A stretch of 64,000 bases of DNA from Collybiopsis luxurians FD-317 M1. Lineage: Eukaryota; Basidiomycota; Agaricomycetes; Agaricales; Omphalotaceae. Each line of letters begins with the position of its first letter. Position 1 is the stretch's first letter. The stretch spans positions 124,001 through 188,000 of the forward strand of contig KN834792.1 of the NCBI GenBank assembly GCA_000827265.1, given 5' to 3'. The position numbers were made by a program, and so were the translations under genes. The notes beneath the pieces are model-generated. The model searched no databases. It had not been told where the DNA came from and was given only the letters and a program-made list of their open reading frames with translations. Shown here piece after piece: positions 20,931 to 33,379 of this stretch.

Positions 20931-23764
20931 GAGCCTGTCCTATTTTTTTCTTCAGAGTTATACTGCTCGTTTCTTGAACATCACAAGCGCAGTCCTGTTT
21001 GGACTTACGCTGGCTCCATCCCAGTGTGGAGGGGGTACTCCTGTATTGTTTTCAAACTTGATGTCGTAGGTAAGCAGGACGTGCCCGAGGAGTGCTTTAA
21101 GTTCGTTGACTGCGAAAAATCGTCCTGGACTGAAAGCGACGTATTAATCAAGGCCCAGAATTCAACGTAGTCTCTGTTGCTCACCACATGTGCCTTCCTC
21201 CACTACCAAACAAGGCATACGAAGGGTCCTGCGCAACCATCTGATGCTTATAACCTTCACCCTCCTTGGCTCGCATATCGGAGAATCGGAAAGCGTTTAA
21301 ACTTTCAGGTTCCTGGTACAAATTCTACGGCGAAATGAAATTAATCGCTGGAGCTTGGCTTGAAGGGTCATATGAACTTACTGCGTCATGATGTAGAGAG
21401 TACGAAGCCGTACTGACAATCGTCCCAGCAGGAACCACAGTTCCATCAGAGAAGGTAAAGTCTCTCATCGCCATTCGGGTCATGGCCACTAGGATATTTT
21501 CGGTCAAACGACAACGAAGAGATAGAAAAGTGGACGAACATCCGCCGACGCCAACAAGTCGTTGTGTTTCTTTCATAAAGCTGTCCAATTTCCGCATTTG
21601 GCCCATCCCGGCTTTTGTCCAGCCGTGTTCCTCGACGCAGGTCTTAACTTCTTCGCGCAGAGGTTCCAATATATCGGGATGGGCAGCCAGGTGATAAAGG
21701 GAGTTCGTAAAAGTCTTGACAAGAAAAGGCATCGTGAACAGGGGTAGCCGTGAACAGTGAAATGCAATCGACACTCACGACACTCTGCGAGAAACAGCCC
21801 TGTTAGCGCACAAGCGAATCCATGCCAGAAGATTGAAAACATACCGTGGTATGGATGGCAGCAAAGTTGACGACGAGAATACGAGAAACAATGTTGTATA
21901 CAATGTCCTTGCGGCGGTCCTCGGTGTTGGCTTCATCAAGCAGCCAGGAAATAAGATCATTCTGCATTTCGCAAATAGTCAGGACGAAATAGACGACGAT
22001 ATGTATTAGACTGGAGAACACGGACAGGCTTTCCCGGCCAATCGGTAGTCCCATATTCTTCCTCTTTCCGAAGTCGTTCCTCAATCATTGGCTTCAGATG
22101 CTTTGTGGCCCGTGCAACACAGGCAGGGACGTTGGTTAAAAATTGCCGTGCCAGACTATACATTGCAGGAACATGATGAGTCATGTTGGGAATTCGAAAA
22201 CGAATACATACGGTTTCAGGAAGCCTGGATAACGCTGAAGGGTCTTGGCGCCGTTGAAAGCGTCAATAGTAAACTCGATGTTGAGTTTCTAGGACAAAAG
22301 GAGAATCAGCAGTGGAAGTGCACACTAGCAGGAAAGCCGCTTACCATATAATCTGGGTCTCTGCAAAGTGGAGAGCCAACGAAGTATCGGTTGCTTGTTC
22401 GAGACACAATGTTCATGACGGTGTATAGCATCGGTACTTTCATCCATTCTGATTCTTCAGTAGCATTCAACGTAAGATCATAGTGCCTTAAACTAATTCT
22501 GTTTACCTTTAGCAGGAATTTCATCGGCAAAAGCAGCTTTGATCTCATCTCGAAGGTCTTCAAATCGAGCTCCTAAATTTCGAGTAAGAGGTGTTCGAAC
22601 GACATCAATGTGGTATGGATCTGCTCGAGCGGGGCGACCGAGAGTATAGTCCGTTTGCATAACCTGCGGATTGGCTTGGGTGAGTAAAGTTTCACGGTGA
22701 GAAGATGGTTACCGGATCTCCTTACCTTGTTTATAGCTTTCGGAAAGGAGAGTTCTTGATCGTTGGCTTTCCTGATATCGTCTACCATAGCTTTTCCCGA
22801 GACGATGACTTGCCACCCATCAGGAAGTGGTACTTTGAACGCTCGTCCGGGATACTTCATAAGATTTGGTCAATAGGGGCTAATAACAGTGGTAGTCGGC
22901 ATACCTTTTCGTATCCCTCTTGGAGAATTTCTAGGGCATGGTCCTTGAACCTATAAGCGCTGATATACGAGGAGAATATTCCAGAGTTGCCAACGGTGGG
23001 TATGGCATTCAGCTGGCCGGGCGTTAAGGTTAGTCTAGGCAATCATAGTCGAAGACGCGCCGCATACTTTTGCCATCCGGGCGCGCCATCGCAGGAACTT
23101 TGGGAGTAGGAGGGTAGCCAAGAAGATGGCTCCTAGGGCAAGTATTTGGGAGGAAACAAAGAGAGACATGTTTTCACAGCTGAGTTTCTCAGTCCCTGGT
23201 ATTTATGGAATCCGGGGAAAGGTGGCGCCGGGACCATGAGACCACCTCTGAGGAGGTCGTGGAGCTTTTTAGGTGGCAGGGATGTTGCTTCGAAGGTGAT
23301 CGTACCATCTTCTAGTGTATTGACCTCCCTCGATAATTCTTGCAATCGTAAGTACAATTGACAAATCAGCGCCGGGTCCCGACCCGCCTTCCACCCATTT
23401 CGCAAGATAGACGCTCAAATTCCATGCAGTAATTCTGGTGATCTCGATAAGCACTCAAACAATGTCTGGGTAAAAGCACTAACTTGGAACTTCTGGTCTC
23501 ATGGCTTTGTACAGAGCACGCGTACGTGAGCTTTGCTATCTATCAAGAAGAGAAGTATGCCTGTTGTCGTAAATGGTCTCCGTACACGGAGATTCGTAAA
23601 ACATGATCCATCCATCCATTGGACTCGGCGTCCGAGGGAAGTCGAATCTCGATGATCAGACAAGTTCAATGCCAGTTAAATTCTAATATGTAGAACTCTG
23701 TTTTTGTTAGAAAAATAGTAACGTAAAGCCAAGGTCGTCATACTTATTGAACCTTGGGGACCCG
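20931..23764. repeat. Tandem duplication unit 1 (P450 gene plus 5' flank)
   Basis: This unit is collinear with 23765-26560. The boundary is visible because CCTATTTT.TCTTCAGA sequence at the start of unit 1 (about 20938) recurs at 23767, and the flank GCAAAGCCAAG...TTGAACCTTG at the end of unit 1 recurs near 26520-26550. Confidence 0.8.
20958..23169 (-). CDS. Cytochrome P450 monooxygenase, tandem copy 1 (intact)
   Basis: Membrane-anchored heme monooxygenase with at least ten exons. The N-terminus MSLFVSSQILALGAIFLATL with LLPKFLRWRARMAK is an ER anchor plus basic stop-transfer. Further landmarks: YPGRAFKVPLPDGWQVIVSG, YTLGRPARADPYH, RTPLTRNLGARFEDL, NIVSRTSNRYFVG, I-helix FAAIHTT, K-helix KETQRL (ExxR), MRDFTFSDGTVVPAGT, the FRFSDMR region, and the heme loop LFGSGGRHMC joined by an intron to PGRFFAVNELKALLGH. 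The heme Cys codon is split TG|T across that intron. The loop has one residue more between the first Phe and Cys than the usual FxxGxRxC. The layout resembles fungal ent-kaurene-oxidase/CYP512-like P450s acting on terpenoids, but substrate cannot be deduced. A near-identical second copy follows immediately upstream. Confidence 0.88.
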
Positions 23765-26560
23765 TCCTATTTTATCTTCAGAATTAGACTGCCCGTTTCC
23801 TGAACATCACAAGTGCAGTACTATTTGGAGTAACGCCGGCTCCATCCCAGTGTGGAGGGGGTACTCCTGTATTGTTTTCAAACTTGATGTCGTAGGTAAG
23901 CAGGACGTGCCCGAGGAGCGCTTTAAGTTCGTTGACCGCGAAAAATCGTCCTGGGCTGAAGGCGACGGATCAGGAAGGCCCAAAGTAGACATATGTTCTC
24001 TGTCGCTTACCACATATGTTTTCCTCCAATACCAAACAAGGCATACGAGGGATCCTGCGCAACCATCTGATGCTTATAACCTTCACCCTCTTTGACTCGC
24101 TTATTGGAGAATCGGAAAGCGTTCAAACTTTCGGGTTCCTCGTACACATCCTATGACAAAATGAATGAATCGCGAGAGCATGGCCTGAACCGGTCATTTG
24201 AACTTACTGCGTCATGATGCAGAGCGTACGAAGCCGTATGGACAATCGTCCCAGCAGGAACCACGGTTCCATCAGAGAAAGTGAAATCTTTCATCGCCAT
24301 TCGGCTCATGACCACTAGGATATTGTCAGTCAAACGAGAACGAAGAGATAGAAAAATGGACGAACATCCACCGACGCCAACAAGTCGTTGCGCTTCTTTC
24401 ATGAAGCTGTCCAATTTCCGCATTTGGCCCATCCCGGCTTTTGTCCAGCCGTGTTCCTCGACGCAGGCCTGAACTTCTTCGCGCAGAGGTTCCACTATAT
24501 GGGGATTGGCAGCTAAGTAATAGAGGGAGTTTGTGAAAGTCTTGAAAAGAAAAGGCGAGTATGACAAGGGGTAGGCGTGAATAAAGGATTGCCGTAGACA
24601 CTCACGACACTCTGCGAAAGGTAGGACTGTTACAAAAAGGCGGATCTATATGGAAAGATGAATAAACATACTGTGGTATGGATGGCAGCAAAGTTGACGG
24701 CGAGAACACGAGAAACAATGTTGTATACAATGTCCTTGCGGCGGTCCTCGGTGTTGGCTTCATCGAGCAGCCAGGAAATAAGATCATTCTACATCTCGCA
24801 AATAGTCAGGACAAAAAGTCGATGATATGCATTAGACTGTAGAACACAGACAAGCTTTCCCGGCCAATCGGTACTCCTGTACTCTTCTTCTTTCCGAAGT
24901 CGTTCCTTAATAATTGGCTCCAAATGCTTTGTGGCCCGTGCAACACAAGCAGGAACGTTGGTTAAAAATCGTCGCACCAGACTGCGTATTCCAAGAATAT
25001 GAGCATGCGTCATGTTGGGTGCATTCACAAACGAAAACATACGGTTTCAGGAAGCCTGGATAACGCTGAAGGGTTTGGGCGCCGTTGAAAGCATCAATGG
25101 TAAACTCGATGTTGAGTTTCTAGGATAAGGAGAATTAGCAGTAGAAATGCACACTAATAGGAAAGCCGCTAACTATATAATCTGGGTCTCTGCAAAGTGG
25201 AGTACCAACGAAGTATCGATTGCTTGTTCGAGAGACAATGTTCATGACAGTATACAGCATTGATACTTTCATCCATACCGATTCTTCAGTAGCATTAAAC
25301 GTGAGATTACAGAGCCTGGAACTGTTTCTGTTTACCTTTGGCAGGAATTTCATCGGCAAAAGCAGCTTTGATTTCATCTCGAAGGTCTTCAAATCGAGCT
25401 CCTAAATTTCGAGTAAGAGGTGTCTGAACGACATCAATGTGGTATGGATCTGTTCGAGCAGGGCGACCGAGAGTATAGTCTGTTTGCAGAAGCTGCAAAT
25501 TGGCTCTGGCGAGTGAATTTTCACGGCGATGGGTATCATTACCTTGGTTAAAGCGTCCTCAAAGGAGAGATCTTGATCGTTGGCTTTCTTGATATCGTCT
25601 ACCAAAGCCTTTCCGGAGACAATGACTTGCCATCCATCTGGGAGGGGTACTTTGAACGCTTGTCCGGGATACTTTTCCAGACTGGGGTCAGCAGGGGCTA
25701 TAAAGATCATAGTCGGCATACCTTTTCATATCCCTCTTGGAGAATTTCTAGGGCATGGTTCTTAAACCTCCAAGCGCTGATATACGAGGAGAGTATCCCA
25801 GAGTTGCCAACGGTGGGTATGGCATTCAGCTGGCCGGACGTTGAGCTTTGTCTCGGTAATTTATTCGAAAAGTTACCGCTTACTTTTTTCATCCGGGCGC
25901 GCTATTGCAGGAACCTTGGGAGTAGAAAGGTGGCCAAGAAGATAGCTCCTAAGGTAAGTATTTGGGAGGAGGAAGAAAGAGGCATACTTTCACCACTGAG
26001 TTTTCCAGTCCTCAGTATTTGTAGCACCGGAAGGGCAGCGCTGGGACCACGAGACCGCCTCTCAGGAGGTCCGGCAACAGGTGCAGGACCAAAGCGAAGC
26101 TCCGAGCTGACATGGAAGTTACTTTGCCTCCACCTGAATTTTACTTGTACCATTTACTGATTAGTAGGTAGCTCCATGCGATTCACTGGGTTCCGAGCTC
26201 CTAACTTTCATTCAGTACTTCTGATAAGCACTCATACAGCGTCCTTAAGGTCTAACTGACTTTAATCTTTTGGTCTCATGACTTTGTACAGAGCCTGAGA
26301 GCCTGAGAACTCAGCTATCTATCGAGAAGTATGCCTAATGCCGTAAACGGTTTCCGTGAGTTCTAGCCAAAAAAGGACGCAGACATGGTCATTTGGAGGC
26401 GAGAACGCATAGGTCGATTCAAATAGATTCGGCGCCCGAGGAAAGTCAATCTCGTTGACAAGTTCAACACAGCTCAATACAATATACACACCTTCGTTTT
26501 TGTTAGAAAGATGATCACGCAAAGCCAAGTTTACCAAGCTTACTGAACCTTGATTATTTC
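23765..26560. repeat. Tandem duplication unit 2 (P450 pseudogene plus 5' flank)
   Basis: Direct tandem copy of 20931-23764, differing by scattered substitutions and small indels. Both exons and introns are conserved, which points to a fairly recent DNA-level duplication. Confidence 0.8.
23784..25985 (-). pseudogene. Cytochrome P450, tandem copy 2, nonsense codon in the anchor
   Basis: Exon for exon the same as the intact P450 at 20958-23169, including the split heme Cys codon (LFGIGGKHMC then PGRFFAVNELKAL), ExxR (KEAQRL) and FAAIHTT. The start MPLSSSSQILTLGAIFLATF is intact, but after LLPRFLQ the codon that is TGG in copy 1 is TAG (25912-25914). All other exons I checked remain open. An in-frame ATG four codons after the stop (M-K-K at the end of exon 1) could in principle restart translation and give a protein without its membrane anchor. 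Either a young pseudogene or an anchorless product is possible; a sequencing error at one base is also conceivable. Confidence 0.78.
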
Positions 26561-27189
26561 CGCTCTTGGCAAATGTCTGTGGGGTATCTTTTTTACGCAT
26601 ATACTCGACAATTTAGCGGTTAATCAGTTAAGAAATAAATATAGACGCTGATAGGCTTCCCAGTCCAATCAAAAAGGAGGCGCTTAGTCTCGTAGCTGCT
26701 CACTGTCGCAAAAAAAGACGTACGGACATAATCTCACTCTTTGCGAAAGCCGCTCCCGAATTCCTCGAATGTCTAGATTCGATTATTATTAAGTGTATTC
26801 TTTCTGAAGCTTTAAGTTTTCCCTGATCTTTATCGGAGTTAGACAGGAGTAAGTAATGGTATTAAGGAAGGACTTGGATTGCTGCCATGCGGTAGCGTAC
26901 TCGCATCTCATATCGTGTGCTTAGTGCCAGTAGCTCTTGCTCTTGGTCGACCAAGCTCCTCGTCGGATCTCTCTAGCATACCGTGGGGAACTTTTGCAGG
27001 GACTCCATAGGTATCTTCCAGATCGGGGAGCGGATTTCCCGAACTGGCCTTGGTCCTACTTCCGCTCATCCTTTGCAAGGCCATCTCAGACAACCCCTAG
27101 CCCCCCCAATTATATTTACTGGCATTCGCCGAGGATGAGGCAAGTGCGTAGATTACAGACCGTCAAGATCATCTTCTTCACCCAAAATT
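26561..27189. other. Intergenic, no gene supported
   Basis: Upstream of the membrane-protein gene. A weak match near 26655 to the DWPGK-coding part of the P450s may be chance. No open frame with motifs was found. Confidence 0.4.
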
Positions 27190-28888
27190 ATGCCTTCGAC
27201 ATCGAGCGAGTTTCCGTCCCAAGGTCTGCAAGTACTAGTGTCGTTGACTTTGGCTCTAGGTAAGTAGACCTACAATCGCCGCACGATCACGAAGAAGTAC
27301 TTAATTGGTCTTTCCTCTCCAACTGGCAGGGATGACTGTCATCACTCATTGTCTTTCGCGTTCACTTGCCCCAGTACGATGGACATGCACAGGCCTGAGA
27401 AGCATCACATTTGCTCGATTTTGTTTGATAATGGTTTTCATAAATTCGTGGCTATTTGTATTCTCCAGTACGTATGCCAAGGTATTTGACACAGGTCGCC
27501 TTCTAACGATTGGCCCTTCCACATAGTCCATACCTTGACTTTTGGATTCGCACTTGAATTCAGTAACGCAGCCTGTGCCACCGCAGGACATGTTTGTACG
27601 GTGTTTTACGGATCAGCTAAGGTCTTCATTTACCTATTTCTCGGTGCGTACACTTTTCCTTCTTGCGCCTCTTTCAACTTAATCGGTTCATTCCAGCGGA
27701 GAGAGTACACGTAGTCTGGTCTAGGGGCCAAACGCGGTTTGCTTCCCCGATGTACCGTCTTTGCATAGCAGTGGTTGTCATCTACATGTTCCCAGGGATT
27801 GTGATGCTCATAAGTAGGTTCCGCCGTGGCTAGCATGGATCAACACTCACTTGTTCTCCAGATAGCCGCCACATTTTTCGCTCAGGTGATGGTGCATGCA
27901 TCATTGGCCTCGCACACGATGCCTCATACTACGTGTTTGCCTACGATGTTGCTACAACTGTAGTTTTTACTGCGCTCTTCCTTTGGCCCATTTTCCAGTC
28001 AACGTTGAGAAATGCGTTCATAAGACAAGTCGCTGTGCGGACGTTCTGGTGAGTACCCAGCTATTTCGTTCGAATCCTTCTCATACTCTACTTAGGGCGA
28101 CCGTTGTTGCACTCTCAACCTCGACTGCAAATGTCTTGATTTTGGCTCTTCTTGAAGGAAGAGAATTGGGTTGGATCTGTCTCACCACCTGTGCTGCGGA
28201 TGTAAGTCATTTCGTATGAATTCTTGAATTCAAGCCCTGGGCTGACATTTTCTTTCGCCTGCAGATCACCGTGAACGCGTTTGCGCTTTTCTGGGTATCC
28301 TGGTACGGCTCGAAAAAGGACGATCAAACTATCGCAAATACTCGGCAAAATTATGACACCACTACAGGTACCAAGATCCGCTTCAAAGTTCCACATCTCT
28401 CGACGCAAAGTTCAGATTCGTTAAGCCTTGAGTTTAGGAACATGAGCACGACCTGGAGCGCGAACAATGTCAAGCTTACCACGCCGGAAGCTGTGCACCC
28501 CAAGCCGCTCGAAGGAAGCGTTCTATTCAACCATGTCTACGATCCGGACCGCGTCCTCGATATCAGAAGACCGGGGAAGGATATGAAAACTAACGTGCTT
28601 TCTGATGGCGCTTCTGATTACACGCAGAGAACGTTCGACACGGAGGCCACCATGAGCGAAGCGTCGACGTCTACGATTTACGAGGATGCAGAGTCAGAAG
28701 GCCCACCCCGAGAAACCATGACGTTCGCAGCGATGGAGACTCAACCACGCCGTAATCCCAATAGGATTCAAAATTCCGTCGATCTTTCATCATTCATCGT
28801 GCGGGGGACACATTTTGACAGGCGGCTTTCGGCACCAGACGCACTTGAGATAAACCGAGGTCAATTTAGACGGGGTTCGAAAAATTAA
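27190..28888 (+). CDS. Seven-helix membrane protein, Agaricomycete-type hypothetical
   Basis: Seven exons splice in frame: 27190-27259, 27330-27477, 27537-27643, 27697-27813, 27862-28048, 28096-28201, 28265-28888. The first half has hydrophobic spans around LQVLVSLTLALGMTVI, ARFCLIMVFINSWLFVFS, TAGHVCTVFYGSAKVFIYLF, RLCIAVVVIYMFPGIVMLI, YYVFAYDVATTVVFTALFLW, TSTANVLILALLE and TVNAFALFWVSW. A conserved-looking loop motif AERVHVVW follows the third span. The last 200 residues are a hydrophilic, Ser/Thr-rich cytosolic-type tail. The topology suggests a receptor-like or transporter-like fold, and proteins of this pattern are numerous in mushroom genomes, but I cannot assign ligand or function. 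Exon chain is well supported by codon closure. Confidence 0.75.
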
Positions 28889-28980
28889 CTGTGAAAATGA
28901 AGTTGTTAATCATTAGAAAAAGTACAGTACAAACACAAATCTTAGAGTTGTACAGTAACATTGTAGCTACAAAAATTATA

Positions 28981-29065
28981 TGGCCAACGTGGGGATCGAA
29001 CCCAAGACCTTCGCGTTAACGCTAGTGTATTAGCACGACGCTCTAACCAACTGAGCTAGTCGGCC
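28981..29065 (-). tRNA. trnI(AAU): tRNA-Ile (anticodon AAU) with 11-nt intron
   Basis: The complement folds as a tRNA. The acceptor stem GGCCGAC pairs with GTTGGCC plus discriminator A, the D-arm reads TAGCTCAGTTGGTTAGAGC, the anticodon stem is TCGTG/CGCGA, and the T-arm contains GGTTCGATCCC. The loop CTAATA|A is interrupted between positions 37 and 38 by CACTAGCGTTA, the standard site for nuclear tRNA introns. Anticodon AAT reads isoleucine after A34 is deaminated to inosine. Confidence 0.93.
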
Positions 29066-29352
29066 ATGACGAATTGATGCCTAAACGTAATGGTGAGCAA
29101 ACATGCTTACGTCAGTCTCGAATATTTTAATTTTGTTCCCTATCTTTCGCTCGCGCTTCCACTTGCATTATCGTCAGCATATTTTGAGAGTCAATTTTAT
29201 CCCTGTAAACGACAATATAACCCTCTTACTGGCACGAGCCACCCCAAAACTACCCGACCACGCGATTTTCTGTGTTCAACGAGGAGCTGTTACGCGAAGC
29301 GCACTGGCTCTAGTCGCTCATCGAGCTTTCAGATTACCTGGAGGAATTTCCT

Positions 29353-31330
29353 ATGGCCAACGCGGTGACGGGACGCGATACCGTAGAGGCAATGTTTAGC
29401 TCGCTTTCGAAGGAGGTTTATCGAAATGTGAGCAGACACTCTTGGAATCCAATTATATTTACTCAGTTATTATCTAGCTCGAGGCGAAGCAAGCCGATAT
29501 TCTGCGTCTGAATGATCTGCTCAGCAAGGCAGATGAATCGCGGCAGCAAGTGGGTCTCGAGTTGCTTTCCTTTACGATTTCAACTCAACATTCTTCTTTG
29601 CATAGTGGGCTGGGGAAAGAGCCAAACTCGAGACTAATGCAGATCGCCTCTCGCATTTGCTTGCAAAAGCCGAAGATTCACGTCGAGAAGTTGATGAAGC
29701 GAGAAGGGACGCTAAGAGCCAGCGCGACTGGTTTAAATCCGAGTTGGAACGTGTTCGAGTTGAGAGCGAAAGTGCGAAAAAAGAACACGGCGCATTGATG
29801 GACGAGATGCGGCGAACTCGGTCGGAACTGGATGAGGCGAGAAAGGAGAGGGACCAGGCAGTCAAGCTGCTGCATCAGGCGCAGCTGGAGACTGGTGATT
29901 GGAAAAGCGAGTTTGAGAAGTGCGAGTCTAGTGTGCGTTCCAATCTAGACCTCAAGAACGTATGGATTCTCAGTCTCATTAATCTCATGTAGATGAATCA
30001 CCTTCGCCGGGAAACCTCCCAATGGAAGGATCAGGCTCGACACTGGCAGGACCTTTTCTTGAAGGCAGAGGAAGAACGACGGATTCTCGCCACCAAGATG
30101 GAGGAGCTTCGAGAACGCGGATTTGTCGCTCAGAAGGTTAAATCCGAAGAACTGCCTGTCGCACCACTCACTCCAGCATCCAGCTCTCGAAACGCAGATC
30201 AAGACGACAGCACAAATAGCCTCAGTTCGTCGGAATCACCAGCTCAGATTCAAAGACGTTCGCAGAAGGCTAATGCCAATGCGGGGAACTCTTCCACCGC
30301 CAATGCTCAGAGACGAGCAGGCACCAATACAGTTAACGTATTCAAGGTGTCAAAAACACCCAAAACCTCCCAGCCGTCAACATTGGCAAGGACTTTAGAT
30401 GCCCCTAGAGTATGTTGTCTTCTATCATTCCATTAACAATCTAATCACTTCACTATCCAGGCTATTGACTCGGCTACCAAGAGCAAGAAAGCCCCTAGAG
30501 CCCGGCCTACACATTCGATCAACCTCGATGCTGAAGAAGACGCGGAAGAAGAAAGCCTGCAGGATATCGTTTCGTCCCCTTCGCCACTTGTCTATCCTGA
30601 GCCAGAACCTCGGCTCCATAGCGCAGTCGCTTCATCATCCAAAGCTGTTCTGGAACGCAGTACCACTCGCACGCGTGTCTTGCGTCGCGTCAGCGACCAT
30701 CAGTTTATCATTAAGCGTGAGGACGACCATCTAGATGGATACGACGGAAATCAGCGGCCGGAGGACGGAGAGGATGATGAAGATGATGAACTAGACGAAG
30801 AGGAGGAGGAGCAAGGTCTGAGTGGACCTCTCAATTTTGTGTACAATGCAAGTGGTGGTCGGGCAATCGATAAGCCTAAGTACAGAACGCAGAATGCGTG
30901 GGATTTGTTTGGTGACGAAGAAGAAGAGGAAGAAGAAGAGGAAGTTCCCCGTGCTGGTCCAAGTTCAGTTTCTACGGGTAGAAAAGGGCGCACAGGGACT
31001 AGAGGTGGAGGGAGAAAGGCTTCCCGTTCGCGATCGAGACTTCCTCGGAAAGCCTCCGATAGCAGGCCAAACTACGCTGAAGAGGATCTAGATAACGAAG
31101 AAGGATACGGAGAAGAAGGGGTCAAGGTGGAATATCGACAGCCTCATAGAGCGAGGTCCGAATCGACATCATCCTCTGTCGATGAACTGATGATTACTGC
31201 CGATGGTCCAAGCGCTACCGGTGCGGTAGGAGGTCCGTATACGCCTCGTAACACGTCCTCCAAGAAACGTCCTCCTACGCCGTCAATGGCGAGCTCCTCC
31301 GAGGCGGGAAAGAAGAAGCGAAAACGATAG
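29353..31330 (+). CDS. Hypothetical coiled-coil nuclear protein with acidic/basic C-terminus
   Basis: The start MANAVTGRDTVEAMFSSLSK lies at the ATG at 29353. Introns of about 50-60 nt follow YRN (to LEAKQADI), ESRQQ (to WAGERAKLE), DLKN (to MNHLRRETSQW) and DAPR (to AIDSATKSKK). The N-terminal 220 residues are one long coiled coil (ADRLSHLLAKAEDSRREVDE, RRDAKSQRDWFKSELERVRV). The middle is Ser/Pro-rich. The C-terminal 200 residues alternate acidic runs (DDEDDELDEEEEEQ) with basic Arg/Ser stretches and end in GKKKRKR, a likely nuclear signal. A conserved-looking island NFVYNASGGRAIDKPKYRTQ with NAWDLFGDE sits between the acidic runs. No enzyme motif. It could be a chromatin or kinetochore-associated protein, but that is only inference from composition. 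Confidence 0.7.
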
Positions 31331-31994
31331 TAGAAATCAATTCGTTCCTGCGCCCTTTTTTCTTCACTCTATCTTTTTCCTCCGTACTTTCGCAATCATT
31401 TCGCAATCACCTTCCTCTACCCGTATATGTCCTTCCGGCGAAAATATCGCCCCCGCCATACAATCGATTTCCTTCTTCCAACTATGTAAACTCTGGATCT
31501 GTTCGCCTTAACTGTCTCACACATTTCCTGTTAATCGTTGGCTGTATTTCTGTTACCATCGCGCATCCTTCTGATTCGATGCTCGAGGTCCTCTTCTCTT
31601 CCTGTACTAGTTTTACATTCCGTCTCTAAATTAGAGGCATCTGTTGTGTACTACTCTATTCATGAGTTTGAGTTAATGAACTCTAATTCGCATTTGTTTG
31701 CTTGTCCTGTACCTATTGCTTGAATCTCTTGATTTGATCTTCCGCCGCTGCCCCATGGCTTCCCGCGTAGTAGTACTGAATATCCATTTAAATTGAATGA
31801 AGACTGTAGCGCAGCCGACAATTTGAGAGGGAGCGTTGCCATCTTACGGAGCGATGCTAGTAAGAGCCTCAGCCTCCCTCGGGGAATTCAGGTCAAAATG
31901 GGCCTCGTGCCGATAACGCATCCTTTCCAGCCGAGTTGGTTAAACACATGAGACTGTGATTTTGAATATTAGCGTCTTATTTTTGTCTTGCAAG
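31331..31994. other. Intergenic, 3' flank of coiled-coil gene
   Basis: Pyrimidine-rich 3' UTR-like sequence near 31340-31520. No gene was found. Confidence 0.45.
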
Positions 31995-32362
31995 CTATCG
32001 AGTTGTAATAAGAAGAGTTTCGCTACAAGGCTGTGTTTGACGTAGAATGCTGGAAGGTAATAGCTGGAGGACGACCGTGCACCCAATTGAACACACGGAC
32101 AGTTGCTTGCCGGCGTTGTAGGCTTCTGAGTATATTTTACATAGGTAGCGAGGCTCATACTTACCCTCTGAAAGGACAGCCGTCGCTAGGGTGAAGAATT
32201 GGTTACTTCTTTCATAAGGCTGGGAGCTATCCGATATCGGCGTGTGCCGAGGGACGACTGTCAAAGTTGACAAACCGCGCCACTCTTTGACAGAATCGGC
32301 TGCAAAGAAGCAGGCTTGAATGAAAAAACAGGATGCATACCAGGAGTATATGCGATGGCCAT
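31995..32362 (-). CDS. Possible small hypothetical gene (three exons)
   Basis: An ATG at 32360-32362 opens MAIAYTP, a GTATGC...TTGCAG intron joins ADSVKEWRGLSTLTVVPRHT and PISDSSQPYERSNQFFTLAT, and a GTAAGT...CTCAG intron leads to a Cys-rich end finishing at the TAG at 31995. All junctions close codons, giving about 95 residues, but there is no recognised domain and the third exon could be read in another frame. I list it because two consensus introns line up; it may still be noise. Confidence 0.28.
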
Positions 32363-33379
32363 TGGCGACGTTGTCTTAAATTTACTTGCACTATTTACGG
32401 CTCGCTATCCCAAGGGATATTCGGCACAGAAATAGCAGCGCCAGAACGTGACTTGCCAGTTTTGCCGAAAACGTGATCGCCGGATCTATTGCACTTCGCT
32501 CTGGTCCGGGGCATAAACTGCTTGATAGCATCTCAGTTTTGCTCAGATCTGTACCAAAATTCACGCTAAAGCTAACGAGCCCGGCCTCAATTCAATTCGA
32601 TCAACATTTTTCATTAGCTGTAGAGCCTGCGTCCTAGAGTGCAACCTGTGTTGAACCTGCGTAGAAATATATTACTTGTACCACGTACGCATCCTAAGTA
32701 ATTCCATTACATTTATTAGTCTTCCTAAGAAGGTTAGTCTCAATTAACCAGCAGATAAGAGGGAACATTGTTGCGAAAGATATTCAAAAATTCCAACTCC
32801 TTTATCGATAATAAAAATGGTGTAACGCGCTCGGGTGAGCTATTCGCAAGTCATGATGACCGTGCGCCCCTCGAAAATGTTGCAATACATTGTATTTCCA
32901 GATAATGATTGTTGGACCCATTGACACACACAGTGGGCAATCAGCACAATAGTGGAAGGGCTTGACTTTGTCAATTTGGTTGCAGCCGAATGCTGAAAAT
33001 TTGCGCTGTTCTGTCCAGCTGGACACATCGTCATTGTGACTTTTTTGTTGCGGCTGCGGCGCTCCAGTGCAGTACGGCATAGTCCTGATTTTGTTGACTG
33101 GCAATAGAAACTACATGGCATGTCCTTGCTTAACTACGCTACTTCAGTATGGTACAGAAGTTCAATGAATGATCAAACTCACCGTAAAATCAGCGCCAAA
33201 CAAGGCCTGCGCAATGTGTACTCCAGAATGGGCACAAAGATGCCTCGGTTCAACTTCGTTCTTACAGACTTAGCACATTATAAGGTTATCCTTCAGGTTG
33301 ATTTGTCAAATGTCGTACATTAGCAAAGAGTCTTGAAGTAGCGCAGATCAGGTTAATTCCAGAAAGGTGATAAAAGTCA
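32363..33379. other. Intergenic, no gene seen
   Basis: AT-rich with only short open frames. A frame at 32840-33121 has no motif. Confidence 0.4.

Noticed and set aside
26640..26690. Third P450 remnant upstream of copy 2
   Set aside because: Only about 20 bases resemble the DWPGK-coding region and no other exon is traceable, so chance similarity cannot be excluded.
32840..33121. Overlapping minus-strand frames of 93-100 residues
   Set aside because: Several frames are open together in AT-rich DNA with no recognisable domain; there is no support for translation.
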